The notes under the pieces: generated by a model
Database searches by the model: none
Seen by the model: only the letters and a program-made list of their open reading frames with translations
What the model was told of the DNA's origin: nothing
Translations under genes and position numbers: made by a program
Assembly (NCBI GenBank): GCA_950097035.1
Contig: CATNDT010000004.1
Span: 1-46,914 of the forward strand
Source: an uncultured Oscillibacter sp.
GTDB lineage: Bacteria > Bacillota > Clostridia > Oscillospirales > Oscillospiraceae
Length of the DNA stretch: 46,914 bases
Reading direction: 5' to 3'
Shown: positions 16,511 to 25,000 of the stretch, piece after piece
Layout: every line of letters begins with the position of its first letter
Position numbering within the stretch: the first letter of the stretch is position 1

Positions 16511-16637
16511 ATCCACACCTCTTTCTCACAGGCGCTCCGCAGGCCGCCTCCCGCCGGGGACCACCGTCCCTCCCGAAGCCTGTCCGCCCTTTTCCGGCAA
16601 AACTGTCGTGTCATCTTTCAAAAAACTTTCCGGATCT

Positions 16638-18206
16638 CTACCGGCCCAGCCGCCGCCTCATCAGTGTCTCGCGGATCACATTTAACCGCTCCACCACAAA
16701 AGGGGGAAATCTGTCCGCCAATGTCCTCTCATTTACAAACGAGACGATCTCCTCCGCCGGTCTCTTTTCCCGAAACATACCGTCCAGCACCTCCACATCC
16801 TCCGGCGCAATTTGCTCATAGGGGAGAAACAGGCTTTTGAATTCACTGGGCGTAAGCTCCAGAACCCCACCGCCGTAATACCGCCCGTTAAACTCACACA
16901 GCGCCAGAGTCAGGGAGTTATAAAAGCAAAACGCCACGCTGGCCGCGTCATATTGATTCTGCAGGCGAATATGATATCCCGCGTCTGTGGTGTGGATTTT
17001 CAGTTGGTTGATGTACAGATGGGGCAATTTATCCGTGCGCTTAAAGAAAAACAGATCTCCATAATTTACAATGGGTACGCCATACCAGGGCGAGCGATTG
17101 CTGCATTTATGCCGCTCTTTCAGCTTGATTCCGCTGCTGCTCTCCTCCCCCACCCGGTTCAGATAAGAGAGTACGCCCTCCGGAATCCGCTCTGCGTGGG
17201 CAAGATTTAAAAGATACACCGGCGCGTCTCTCTCCCTCAGCTTTTGGAAGAGTTCGCTGTTGAAAAGCAGGGTATCCTCCTTTATGAGGGCGTTCTTCTG
17301 CAAAATCGGCAGCACAAAATCCTGGGCCTGATTCTCCTCCACAAAAGACCGGTTGACAATAAAGTAACGGTTTCCCCCTGTGACAATTCCCGGCGCACAG
17401 GGCCCAAGCTGGCCGACCTGCAGACACCCGGCCGTGCACTCCCGCAAAAGCCGGATATCCCCATCATCCAAAACGGCGTTTGACCACTTTTTCAGCGGCT
17501 TGTTCTTCTCAATCCGGCTGCGCCTGACCGGCGCCCTCTCCTCCGGCGAGGCATAGAGATAGTAGTCAATATAAGGCGGCGCAGCCTCACAGTTTGAAAG
17601 GTATACCAAACAGGTATGCTGTTCTATCTCCGGAAAAATATTCGTCTCAAAATTAAATATCTTGATGTTGTTGAACCGCTCCTCCAAATAAAGGCGCAGC
17701 TTTTCCGCAAAGTGTACCTGAAGAAACTCCGCCGGAAGCACAAAAAAAATCGTACCGTCTCTCTTTAAAAGCTTGACGGCTGCCACCAGGAAAGCACTCC
17801 ATAGATTCTGCATGACAGATTTGTGGATCTTCTCCGCCGCAAAGAGCCGCCGCCCCTTCTCCACCGCTTCCGTCTCCATGTTTTTCAGGCTGATATACGG
17901 GGGATTTCCAATAATCAGGTCGTACCGCTCTGCACATATCTCCGCATAATCCAAAAAGTCCGTTGTGAAATAGCGAAGCCCCGGAGCTGCGATCCGGGAA
18001 CGCATATCGCTGACTTTATCCTCAAACAGCTCCACCGCATCGATCTGGCACTGCTGTTGCTGCAGCAACACCGGTAAAAAGCGCCCGTCCCCCGCGGCGG
18101 GCTCCAGCGTCCTTTGAAAGCTTTGCCCCTGCCCGCGTAAAAAGCGGACCATGAACCGCACTACTTTCTCCGGCGTGTAGAAAGAACCCGTTTTTTTATC
18201 ATCCAC
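16638..18206 (-). CDS. N6-adenine DNA methyltransferase, class I type II-like
   Basis: A 522-residue methyltransferase. The SAM-binding motif I is LEPAAGDGRFL (34-44) after the GSFYTP start motif, and the catalytic motif IV is NPPY (101-104), typical of N6-adenine enzymes. The region after about residue 260 resembles a TaqI-like target-recognition domain (VTGGNRYFIV, YINQLKIHTTDAGYHIRLQ, FNGRYYGGGVLELT). It starts with GTG eight bases after the HNH gene. No separate specificity subunit or helicase is encoded, so recognition must lie in this protein. It is last in the four-gene cassette; a short CCGG hairpin and TTTTTT follow its stop codon. Confidence 0.85.
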   Translation of the reverse strand: MDDKKTGSFYTPEKVVRFMVRFLRGQGQSFQRTLEPAAGDGRFLPVLLQQQQCQIDAVELFEDKVSDMRSRIAAPGLRYFTTDFLDYAEICAERYDLIIGNPPYISLKNMETEAVEKGRRLFAAEKIHKSVMQNLWSAFLVAAVKLLKRDGTIFFVLPAEFLQVHFAEKLRLYLEERFNNIKIFNFETNIFPEIEQHTCLVYLSNCEAAPPYIDYYLYASPEERAPVRRSRIEKNKPLKKWSNAVLDDGDIRLLRECTAGCLQVGQLGPCAPGIVTGGNRYFIVNRSFVEENQAQDFVLPILQKNALIKEDTLLFNSELFQKLRERDAPVYLLNLAHAERIPEGVLSYLNRVGEESSSGIKLKERHKCSNRSPWYGVPIVNYGDLFFFKRTDKLPHLYINQLKIHTTDAGYHIRLQNQYDAASVAFCFYNSLTLALCEFNGRYYGGGVLELTPSEFKSLFLPYEQIAPEDVEVLDGMFREKRPAEEIVSFVNERTLADRFPPFVVERLNVIRETLMRRRLGR

Positions 18207-18214
18207 CTATGTAC

Positions 18215-18796
18215 CTACTCTCTTCCGTCCAGCAGCTCGTCCAGTATTCTGTCCAGCATGGTATCCAGATCCATATAGAACTCCAGCTCTTCCCGCTCCA
18301 GCGGCTGTTTCTGTCTTTTTTGTCTCAGTTGTTCCATCTGCCGGCACAGCTGCTCCACCTTCCAAAACAGCTCCGTTCTGCGCAGATGAAAATTCAGCAG
18401 ACGGCACATCTGCTCGCCCAGCGCCGTTCTGCCCTGAATATAGCCCGCTTCATCCCGAAACAGATGCCGGTCAAACTCCTCAGAAGCGGGGTCCACAAAC
18501 CCCACGCCGCCCCGGTGGGAAACCGCCCGGTCCCCGGTGGGCCATTGATTCGATTTCACCAGGTTGCACTTGGGACAGGCCCACACAAAATTAGAGTAAT
18601 CCCTGACCCGCTCCCCATCCACTGACTGCGGAACAAAATGGTCCACATGAAAGTGTTCGCGAAAAAAGCGGCGGTTTTTCCCGCAATATCCGCACAGGTC
18701 GCCAAAGTCCTCCATCAGCATATCCCGGGCGTTTGCCTGGGCGATCTCACTTTCATATACCCGCCGTCTGACCTTAATCCCACCGTGCACCCTCAT
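18215..18796 (-). CDS. HNH endonuclease
   Basis: A 193-residue protein (numbering here from an upstream TTG codon, three residues earlier). The zinc-knuckle cysteines are C38/C41 and C77/C80, and the catalytic core is H53-V-D55-H56 with N72 and N81, so the HNH motif is complete. The second half (about 110-196) is helical and very rich in Gln, Arg and Glu, perhaps a coiled coil for partner contact. The ATG at 18796 is chosen; AGGGG lies 11 bases upstream. Its position between a receiver gene and an adenine methyltransferase suggests that it is the nuclease of a restriction-like system. Confidence 0.85.
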   Translation of the reverse strand: MRVHGGIKVRRRVYESEIAQANARDMLMEDFGDLCGYCGKNRRFFREHFHVDHFVPQSVDGERVRDYSNFVWACPKCNLVKSNQWPTGDRAVSHRGGVGFVDPASEEFDRHLFRDEAGYIQGRTALGEQMCRLLNFHLRRTELFWKVEQLCRQMEQLRQKRQKQPLEREELEFYMDLDTMLDRILDELLDGRE

Positions 18797-18816
18797 GGTC
18801 TGCAATTCCCCTCAAG

Positions 18817-19449
18817 TTATCTCTTTTGTAAAAGCGCCTCTCCCTTTTGCAGCAGATCATCCAGCTTTTGCTCAAAATCCGACCGCAAAAATCTCTCGGG
18901 CAGCCGCTCCACCATCCCGTAGGAGGACAGGCAGCGGTAAAGGCGGCAAAACTCCTCTTCTTCTGTTACAGACAACTGGCCGCCCCGCTTTTTGCGCAGC
19001 AGCGCCTCATACTCCTCGCATTTCAGGTTCCGCCGGCTTTGAAAAACCTCGGCGCAATTCTTCAAATGCTCCACAAACGCCTGAAACCTCTCCATCCGTT
19101 CAGGGTTGTCCGCCTCCGTATCAAACACATCCTTGCTGTAGATCTGTCCGTCCGACACCAGCTTATCCGTAATATGCGTGGTCTCTACAGAGGTGAGGAT
19201 AAAGCAGGTGATGTCCGGTATCACATCACTGATATAGCTGATCAACGCGCTGCCGTTATAGCCCAGCGTCCCCACCATTTTATAATCGATCAGCAACGCC
19301 TCGGCCTGGTGCTGATAGATCTGGTCAACATAGCCCGCCTTCTCACCGCTGACCGCAAAAGCCACCAGCTCAATATCACAGCGGCGGAGCTTCCTCTGGT
19401 AGTTTTCAAATTGGTCCTGCGCGTCGTCGATATATCCAACTTTAATCAT
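18817..19449 (-). CDS. Receiver-domain protein without DNA-binding output
   Basis: A 210-residue protein. Residues 1-110 fit a response-regulator receiver: Asp8/Asp9, phosphoacceptor Asp55 in ALLIDYKM, Thr86/Ser87 in CFILTS and Lys106 in IYSKD. The remainder (about 115-210) is charged and helical with no recognisable helix-turn-helix. The start overlaps the stop codon of the upstream kinase-like gene by eight bases (ATGATTAA), so the two are translationally coupled and probably partners. The helical tail may touch the HNH nuclease or the methyltransferase; that is inference. Confidence 0.75.
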   Translation of the reverse strand: MIKVGYIDDAQDQFENYQRKLRRCDIELVAFAVSGEKAGYVDQIYQHQAEALLIDYKMVGTLGYNGSALISYISDVIPDITCFILTSVETTHITDKLVSDGQIYSKDVFDTEADNPERMERFQAFVEHLKNCAEVFQSRRNLKCEEYEALLRKKRGGQLSVTEEEEFCRLYRCLSSYGMVERLPERFLRSDFEQKLDDLLQKGEALLQKR

Positions 19450-21805
19450 TGGGACCTCCCATTGTTATAATGATATGAAAGCCGCCCGTTCCAGCCCCGT
19501 TGTCCGAAAGGTCCACCGTTCCCTGGTAATCCTGCACGATCTGGTTAATGATCCACATTCCCATTCCCGTCCCGTCCTCATCCAGATCCCCGGCAATCCT
19601 CTTATCTGTCTCAAACGCCTCCAGCACCCTCTCCGGGTGATTTCGGTAGACCTCTGAAAGCCCCCAGCCGGTATCCTGATAGTCGATTTGAAGACTGCCG
19701 CTGCCCCGCTCCGCAATGCGGATCGTGATCCGCTTCTCCTCCAGCGGCATCTCGCTCTCCCGTTCAAAGGAGCTGACGCTGTTGGAAATCAGATTGCTGA
19801 AAATATTCTCCAGATCCAGAATGAAACAGTGCAGCCTCAAGTCCGGGTCGCAGGCAAACTCCAGGTCTGCACCGCTCTTTTTCAGCACAGCCCGCCAGGC
19901 ATCCATAAAGCCGGAGAGGGCCTCGCAGACGTGATAAGTCCGGCGCCTGCGCTTATCCTTTTTAATGGCCCCGATGGTAATGCCAAACCAGGAGGAAAAG
20001 TGCTTTTTGCTGCTCACGGCGCGGAGGATCTGCCGAATCGCGTACTCCTTATCGTCATCCAGCTTCAGCGCCTCGTAGGCGGAGTCCAGCTCCACACCAA
20101 TATTATGCGTCAGGGTTCGGATCTCATGCATAAACATATTCGTGATGATGCCTGTGGTTGCCAAAGTCCGCAGCATGGTAATCTCGTCCTGCAGGTCCTG
20201 AATGGCCTGTTCCTTTTCCGCAAGAATATCCGATACCAGCCTGTGCATCTCGATGGGGTTTGCCGCGGGGGCCGCGGCCGCAGGACGCCGCTCTCCGCCC
20301 GACGGGGGGAGGTCCGCAGACAACGGCTCCTTTTTCTGCTCCTCCTCCCACTTCCGCCGCTGTTCCGCCAGCTTTTTCAGCTCCTCCAGCTCGCGCTCCG
20401 TCTCCTTCTGCTTTTTGTCATACTTGGCCAGGAGCCGGCCCACGCGCTGCCGGTCCCGCTCAAACTCGTCGATCACCGCCAGCAGGATCTCTTTGAGCTG
20501 TATCAGGCCCGGCCCGTCCTGCAATCCGTTGCGGTTGGCGTCATCCTCCAGGTTTCGGTTTTCCCGGGAGATGTTGACAATTCCCATAATCTGCTCGGAG
20601 CCCACTCTCCAGCGGCCGCTCCCATGGGAGAGTCCGGCGGGCTGGCGATTCCTTCTGGCGGAGAGCTCCAGCCAGTCGAAATCATTGTCGCCGTACTCGC
20701 CGTAGGGACGCACCCGAAAATGATCCCGGTATACCTTGATTCCGCCAAATTCCTTTGTAAAATTCTTTCTGCCGGTAAAATCCTTATAAAAAAACTTCTG
20801 CCTGTCCTTTTCCGTGGCGGCCACCTTGTTAAAATAGAGCGTACCGCCAAAGCCGCCGATCAGGTTCCGCTTATCGGGCTGCGAGATGATCTCCCGCAGC
20901 GGCCGCTCCAGCACAATCTCCTCTCCCGCAAAATACGCCTCATCCCTCTCGGAAAAGCCCAACGCCTGAAGATCCAATCTCCCCACCACGTCAAACTCAT
21001 TCCGGACAAGCCGGATCTCCAGGCGGCTTTCACACGCCTCCAGATCGGGCGTGACCTGAAACAGTATCTTATAGTCAAACTGCCCGACGCTGTTGCTCCG
21101 GATCTCCGCAGCGTCCGGGTCCGTCGCTCCGTTAAAAAAGTAGATCTTAAAATTTTCCACCGCGTCCGGCGGGAGAAGATTTGAAAGATGGCGGCAAATC
21201 CGCTCCTGCAGCCGCTCAGTCCAATCGTCATGCAGGGCGGTCAGCCGAAATACGGTGCCCGTCCCATGAAACCCCGGCTCCGTGCCCCTCAGCAGCGCCG
21301 CCATGCCGCGATTTGTCCAACAGGTAATTCCGGCAAAGTCCAGCAAATCCTCATCCGTGTCATACAGCCGGGCCTTTACCTCCGATATCCGCCTGTTGTC
21401 AGAAAAGTCGCTCCAGCAGACATCCCAAATCAGGGTCTCTCGTCCGGTGGATGTCCACATCTCACACCGCTCTGAAATCCTGTCCAGCGCAAAACGTCCG
21501 ATCCCCTTGGCACCGGTTTTGATCCGCCCCTGCCGGCTCACATATTCGCTCTTTTTTGAGGAATTCCCAATGGTCATCCAGTGGCGGCGAATAATCTCCT
21601 CTGTCATCCCCTCGCCGTTATCCATGATCAGAAGAGACCGGTCCCTCTCATCATAATAAAAGCATACCGCCGATGCGTCCGCATCGTAGGCGTTTTTGGC
21701 CAGCTCCAGTATCGCACCCTCGATTTTAGAGACATTTTCCCGCCCGATCAGGCGAGCGGTATAGGCGTCTACATCAAACTCGATTTCCCGCCGGTTTTTC
21801 AGCAT
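19442..21805 (-). CDS. MORC-type GHKL ATPase fused to a histidine-kinase-like module
   Basis: A 787-residue protein with two GHKL sites. N-terminal site: E34/N38/D41 (LELAKNAYDADA), D62xGxG66 (IMDNGEGM) and GAKGIGRFA (98-106), the pattern of MORC/MutL/Hsp90-type ATPases. The middle (about 200-420) resembles their transducer region. A coiled coil with Lys/Glu-rich sequence and a Pro/Ala linker follows (about 445-525). The C-terminal part has an H-box-like MFMHEIRTLTH with His560, an N box (ENIFSNLISN, 666-675), a G1 box DTGWGLSE and a G2 box GTGMGMWI near residue 747. No membrane helix. It is first in the operon and overlaps the receiver gene. Confidence 0.8.
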   Translation of the reverse strand: MLKNRREIEFDVDAYTARLIGRENVSKIEGAILELAKNAYDADASAVCFYYDERDRSLLIMDNGEGMTEEIIRRHWMTIGNSSKKSEYVSRQGRIKTGAKGIGRFALDRISERCEMWTSTGRETLIWDVCWSDFSDNRRISEVKARLYDTDEDLLDFAGITCWTNRGMAALLRGTEPGFHGTGTVFRLTALHDDWTERLQERICRHLSNLLPPDAVENFKIYFFNGATDPDAAEIRSNSVGQFDYKILFQVTPDLEACESRLEIRLVRNEFDVVGRLDLQALGFSERDEAYFAGEEIVLERPLREIISQPDKRNLIGGFGGTLYFNKVAATEKDRQKFFYKDFTGRKNFTKEFGGIKVYRDHFRVRPYGEYGDNDFDWLELSARRNRQPAGLSHGSGRWRVGSEQIMGIVNISRENRNLEDDANRNGLQDGPGLIQLKEILLAVIDEFERDRQRVGRLLAKYDKKQKETERELEELKKLAEQRRKWEEEQKKEPLSADLPPSGGERRPAAAAPAANPIEMHRLVSDILAEKEQAIQDLQDEITMLRTLATTGIITNMFMHEIRTLTHNIGVELDSAYEALKLDDDKEYAIRQILRAVSSKKHFSSWFGITIGAIKKDKRRRRTYHVCEALSGFMDAWRAVLKKSGADLEFACDPDLRLHCFILDLENIFSNLISNSVSSFERESEMPLEEKRITIRIAERGSGSLQIDYQDTGWGLSEVYRNHPERVLEAFETDKRIAGDLDEDGTGMGMWIINQIVQDYQGTVDLSDNGAGTGGFHIIITMGGPND

Positions 21806-21886
21806 ATCTCATACCGCTCCTCTCGCCCTGCCGGCCCGCCTTATCCGGCAGCATTGACACGATCAGGTTATACTCTCACACTTATT

Positions 21887-21915
21887 AGTATAAGGCAAAT
21901 ATGAGATATTTGCAA
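21887..21915 (-). promoter_or_regulatory. Sigma-A promoter of the GHKL/REC/HNH/methyltransferase operon
   Basis: Minus-strand TTGCAA (21910-21915), 17-base spacer, TATACT (21887-21892), about 80 bases upstream of the first start codon. It is the same hexamer pair as the mraZ promoter in this window. Confidence 0.75.
21895..21913. promoter_or_regulatory. Perfect inverted repeat inside the operon promoter
   Basis: GCAAATAT-GAG-ATATTTGC: two perfect 8-bp arms with a three-base centre, filling the spacer and overlapping the -35 box. The location is ideal for a repressor, but no DNA-binding regulator is encoded in the operon. Confidence 0.55.
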
Positions 21916-22009
21916 TCCCCAATAAAGCTGCGGCGTTCTATACGCGAACTTTTGCCCCTGCCGGCAGCGGCCGTTTAGTGAAAGTCTCTGAATTTCACCC
22001 CATATGCAG

Positions 22010-22038
22010 TTGTAAAAAACTGTAAAATCACTTAGAAT
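22010..22038 (+). promoter_or_regulatory. Sigma-A promoter of the giant repeat-protein gene
   Basis: TTGTAA (22010-22015), 17-base spacer, TAGAAT (22033-22038). The -10 box overlaps an ATG at 22037, which argues that the true start codon is further downstream. Confidence 0.55.
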
Positions 22039-22066
22039 GGAGAAAAACAGAAAAGGCGGTGGGACA

Positions 22067-25000
22067 GTGAAGACAACGCTGCGGGATAAGGGCCGGAAGA
22101 GCCGGAAACCGGACAGGGCGCTTTTGGCGCGCCTGTGGGAATTTGCACTGGGGATATGGGATGATCTCTGCGGCCAGGGCCGAAAGCTGTGGACGTGCCT
22201 TTTGGCCCTGGCCCGGAAACGGAAAACCCTTGGAACTTTTGATGTGACGGTACTTTTGACAAACCTGGCCGCCCTCATGGCCGTGCGCTTTGTAAACTCC
22301 GCTTTGGCGGATTACGAACGCCGGCAAGGTCTGCACAGGTTTTCCCTGGCAGCCATAATCTTTTTGACGGCCGCTCTTCTGTGGGAGGGCTTTTGTCTCC
22401 TGGTCCGTCTCCACGACTGGGAGAAGGCCAACGGAACCATTCGGAAGAAGCGATTGGCCCTTATGCGGACAAAGGAACGCCGGTGGGCACTGGTTCTGGC
22501 ACTTTTTCTGGTAATATTCCTGGGATTGGGATTTCACTTCCGCTGGTCAACCCGCTATTACGCCTCTCTCACAGAGATCTACGGCGTTCCCGTCGGGGCC
22601 GGGGAGCCCCTCACCCTGGCGGAGTGCCGGCATCTCACAGGCTATTGGAAGGTGGTAAACCGCCCGGGCCTGGGATACATGACGCTAAGCTACGAGAATG
22701 ACTGGGGGCAGGTGGAGCTTATGCGCCATTATTCCAGCGCCTACGGCATGGATTTTTTCCAGCCCCCGGCCCGCATTGAGGTGGACTATCAAACCACAGA
22801 GGACAAGGAGTTCTACCGCCAGTCCGGCTGGGAGGGCTTTTTCACAGCGAAGAGCCACAACTTTAAGGAGCCAACGCGCATTCGTTACTTTGGAAGCAAC
22901 CGCAATCTCCTTCTGGAAATGACGCGAAGCGGCCAGGGCCTGATGAAGATCACGGCTTATGCGTCTGAGGAGCGGCCTCAGCTCTTCAATTCCACCCTTC
23001 TTCTGTTTCCCGAGGAGGAAGAGGCCGATTCCACCTCCCGGCAGATCGATGTCTTCTACGGCGCCGGCAGCCTTCCGGCGGAGAGCAGCGCGGCCTTCCA
23101 GCAGATCGAAACTCTGTACAACAGCAGAGGCCTCCCCGAGATTCGCAGGCTGAATCCACAGGTCTATAACCGCTACGGTGTAAACGGCGAACGCTATTCC
23201 TACGATACCGACGGGCGGATCAGCGCCCTTTGCTATCTGGATATCCAGGGTGAGCCGATCTGCAACAAGCTGGGCATTATGACCGTCACCTTCCACTACG
23301 ACACAGACGGGCGTCTCTGCGGCCTGCGCTATTACAGCGACCAGGAAAGAAAAGAGAAAACCGAGGGGTTCCACGGCGTCTTTTACGAGGACATCCACTA
23401 CAATGACGACGGGCAGCTTGCATACCGCCGGCAGATGGACCGCTACAATGACGACGGGCAGCTTGCATACCGCCGGCAGATGGACCGCAACGAAAACTGG
23501 TGTCAGGACAAGAACGGCGTCTACAAATACGCCTACAGCTATGACCCGGCAAACGGACGGCTGATCCGGGAGGACTTCTTTGGCGCCGGAGACCTGCCCG
23601 TGCGAAGCCGGCAGTTTTTCAGCACCTGGATCGGCTTCTCTATGGAAAAGTCCCTCTTCCGGGAAACCGCGCTGGAAATCAGTCTGGAATCCACCGTCAC
23701 CGTCGCCGAGGAGGAGGCAGTCGAATCCGGGTATCCGCAACCGGACTCCGAAACCCCATTGGAAGAAGAGCCTCTGATAGGGGGCGGAGGGGGCATACTC
23801 CCGGGCGAGCGGGAAAACCGTACGTCCGCAGCGGAGAACAGCGGCCGGTCCCCGGAGCCAGGCGAGGATGCGCGCAGCGACACGCCCCGGCGGGCCTACA
23901 CCATCATCCGCCACGAGTTTCGGGACGGTATGGTCTGGAAAATCCGCTATCTGGATTCGGAGCGCCGGAGCGCGCCCAACGAACAGGGCTGTGAAGAAAT
24001 CCGCCTGGAACACGAACAGGGGCGTTTGAGGCGGGAATCCTATCACGACGCCGACGGAAATCCCCGCCTCATCCGCGGGGGCTATGCTGCGGTATACCGC
24101 GACTATGAGGACGGAAAACTCCTCCTTCTGGAGTACCGGGGGATAGAGGATAGGCCCGTCACCAATCGGCTGCTGGGCTATGCCTCAGTAACCTACTGCC
24201 GTGACATCCGGAGCGGACAGGAAACGGTTCGGGAGTACTATACCGACCCGGAGAGGAATCCTGCGAAATTGGCAGATCTGGGCTGCACCAGCGTGGAGCG
24301 GAGCTATAACGCAAGCGGACAGCTGATCTCGGAAACCTATTACGACAAGGAAAATCAGCCTGTCTGCCGAAGCGGCTACGGCGTCTTCCAGGTCCTCTAC
24401 GAGTACGCAGACGATGGAAATATGATTCTCGAGTGCTATAAAGACCTTGCAGGCCGCCCCGTCAACCGGCTGGATACCGGGTGCGCCGCCATCCACTGGA
24501 GCTTTGAAAACGGGCGCATGACGCAAAAAAGCTTTGAGGGCTATCGGGACGGCGCTCTCCGTCCAACGGTGGAGAAGGAGAGCGGCGCCGCCTCTATAAA
24601 GTACCAGTATGAAAACGGGCGGCAGGTCCAGGTTCGTTTTTTCGGTGTGAATGGGGAGCCGGTTTTAAGAAACGGGTACGGCTGCGCCTCCTGGCGAAAC
24701 GAGTATGAAAACGGCCGGCTCTCCGCCCGGTACTATTACGGTCCGAACGGGAAACTGTTGGCGCGAAACGACACGGGCTACGCCGTCATCCGCTACACCT
24801 ACGACGGCCAGGGCCGCCGGGAAACCATCCGCTATTACGGAGAGAACCAGGAACCGGTCATCCACAACGAGTACGCGTGCGCCGGATTTAAATACGAGTA
24901 TGACGGCGCAGGCAACGAGTGGAAGATGTTTTTCCTCGGTCCGGACGGCGAAAATATGCTGCGCGGAGACGGCTATGGCTTCGCCTATACGGAAAAAAAC

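Noticed and set aside
16511-16637. Promoter or cobalamin riboswitch upstream of eutV
   Set aside because: No -10/-35 pair with acceptable spacing and no B12-box-like conserved sequence could be found; only a small GGGAC/GTCCC hairpin is seen.
19688-21184. 498-codon open frame opposite the GHKL protein gene
   Set aside because: The opposite strand encodes clear ATP-binding motifs throughout; the plus-strand product has no domain signature.
22037-22066. ATG at 22037 as start of the giant repeat gene
   Set aside because: It lies inside the probable -10 box and has no Shine-Dalgarno sequence; the GTG at 22067 has one. The choice is not certain.
23398-23487. CRISPR-like short repeat
   Set aside because: The two copies are directly adjacent, in frame within a coding repeat and have no spacers.
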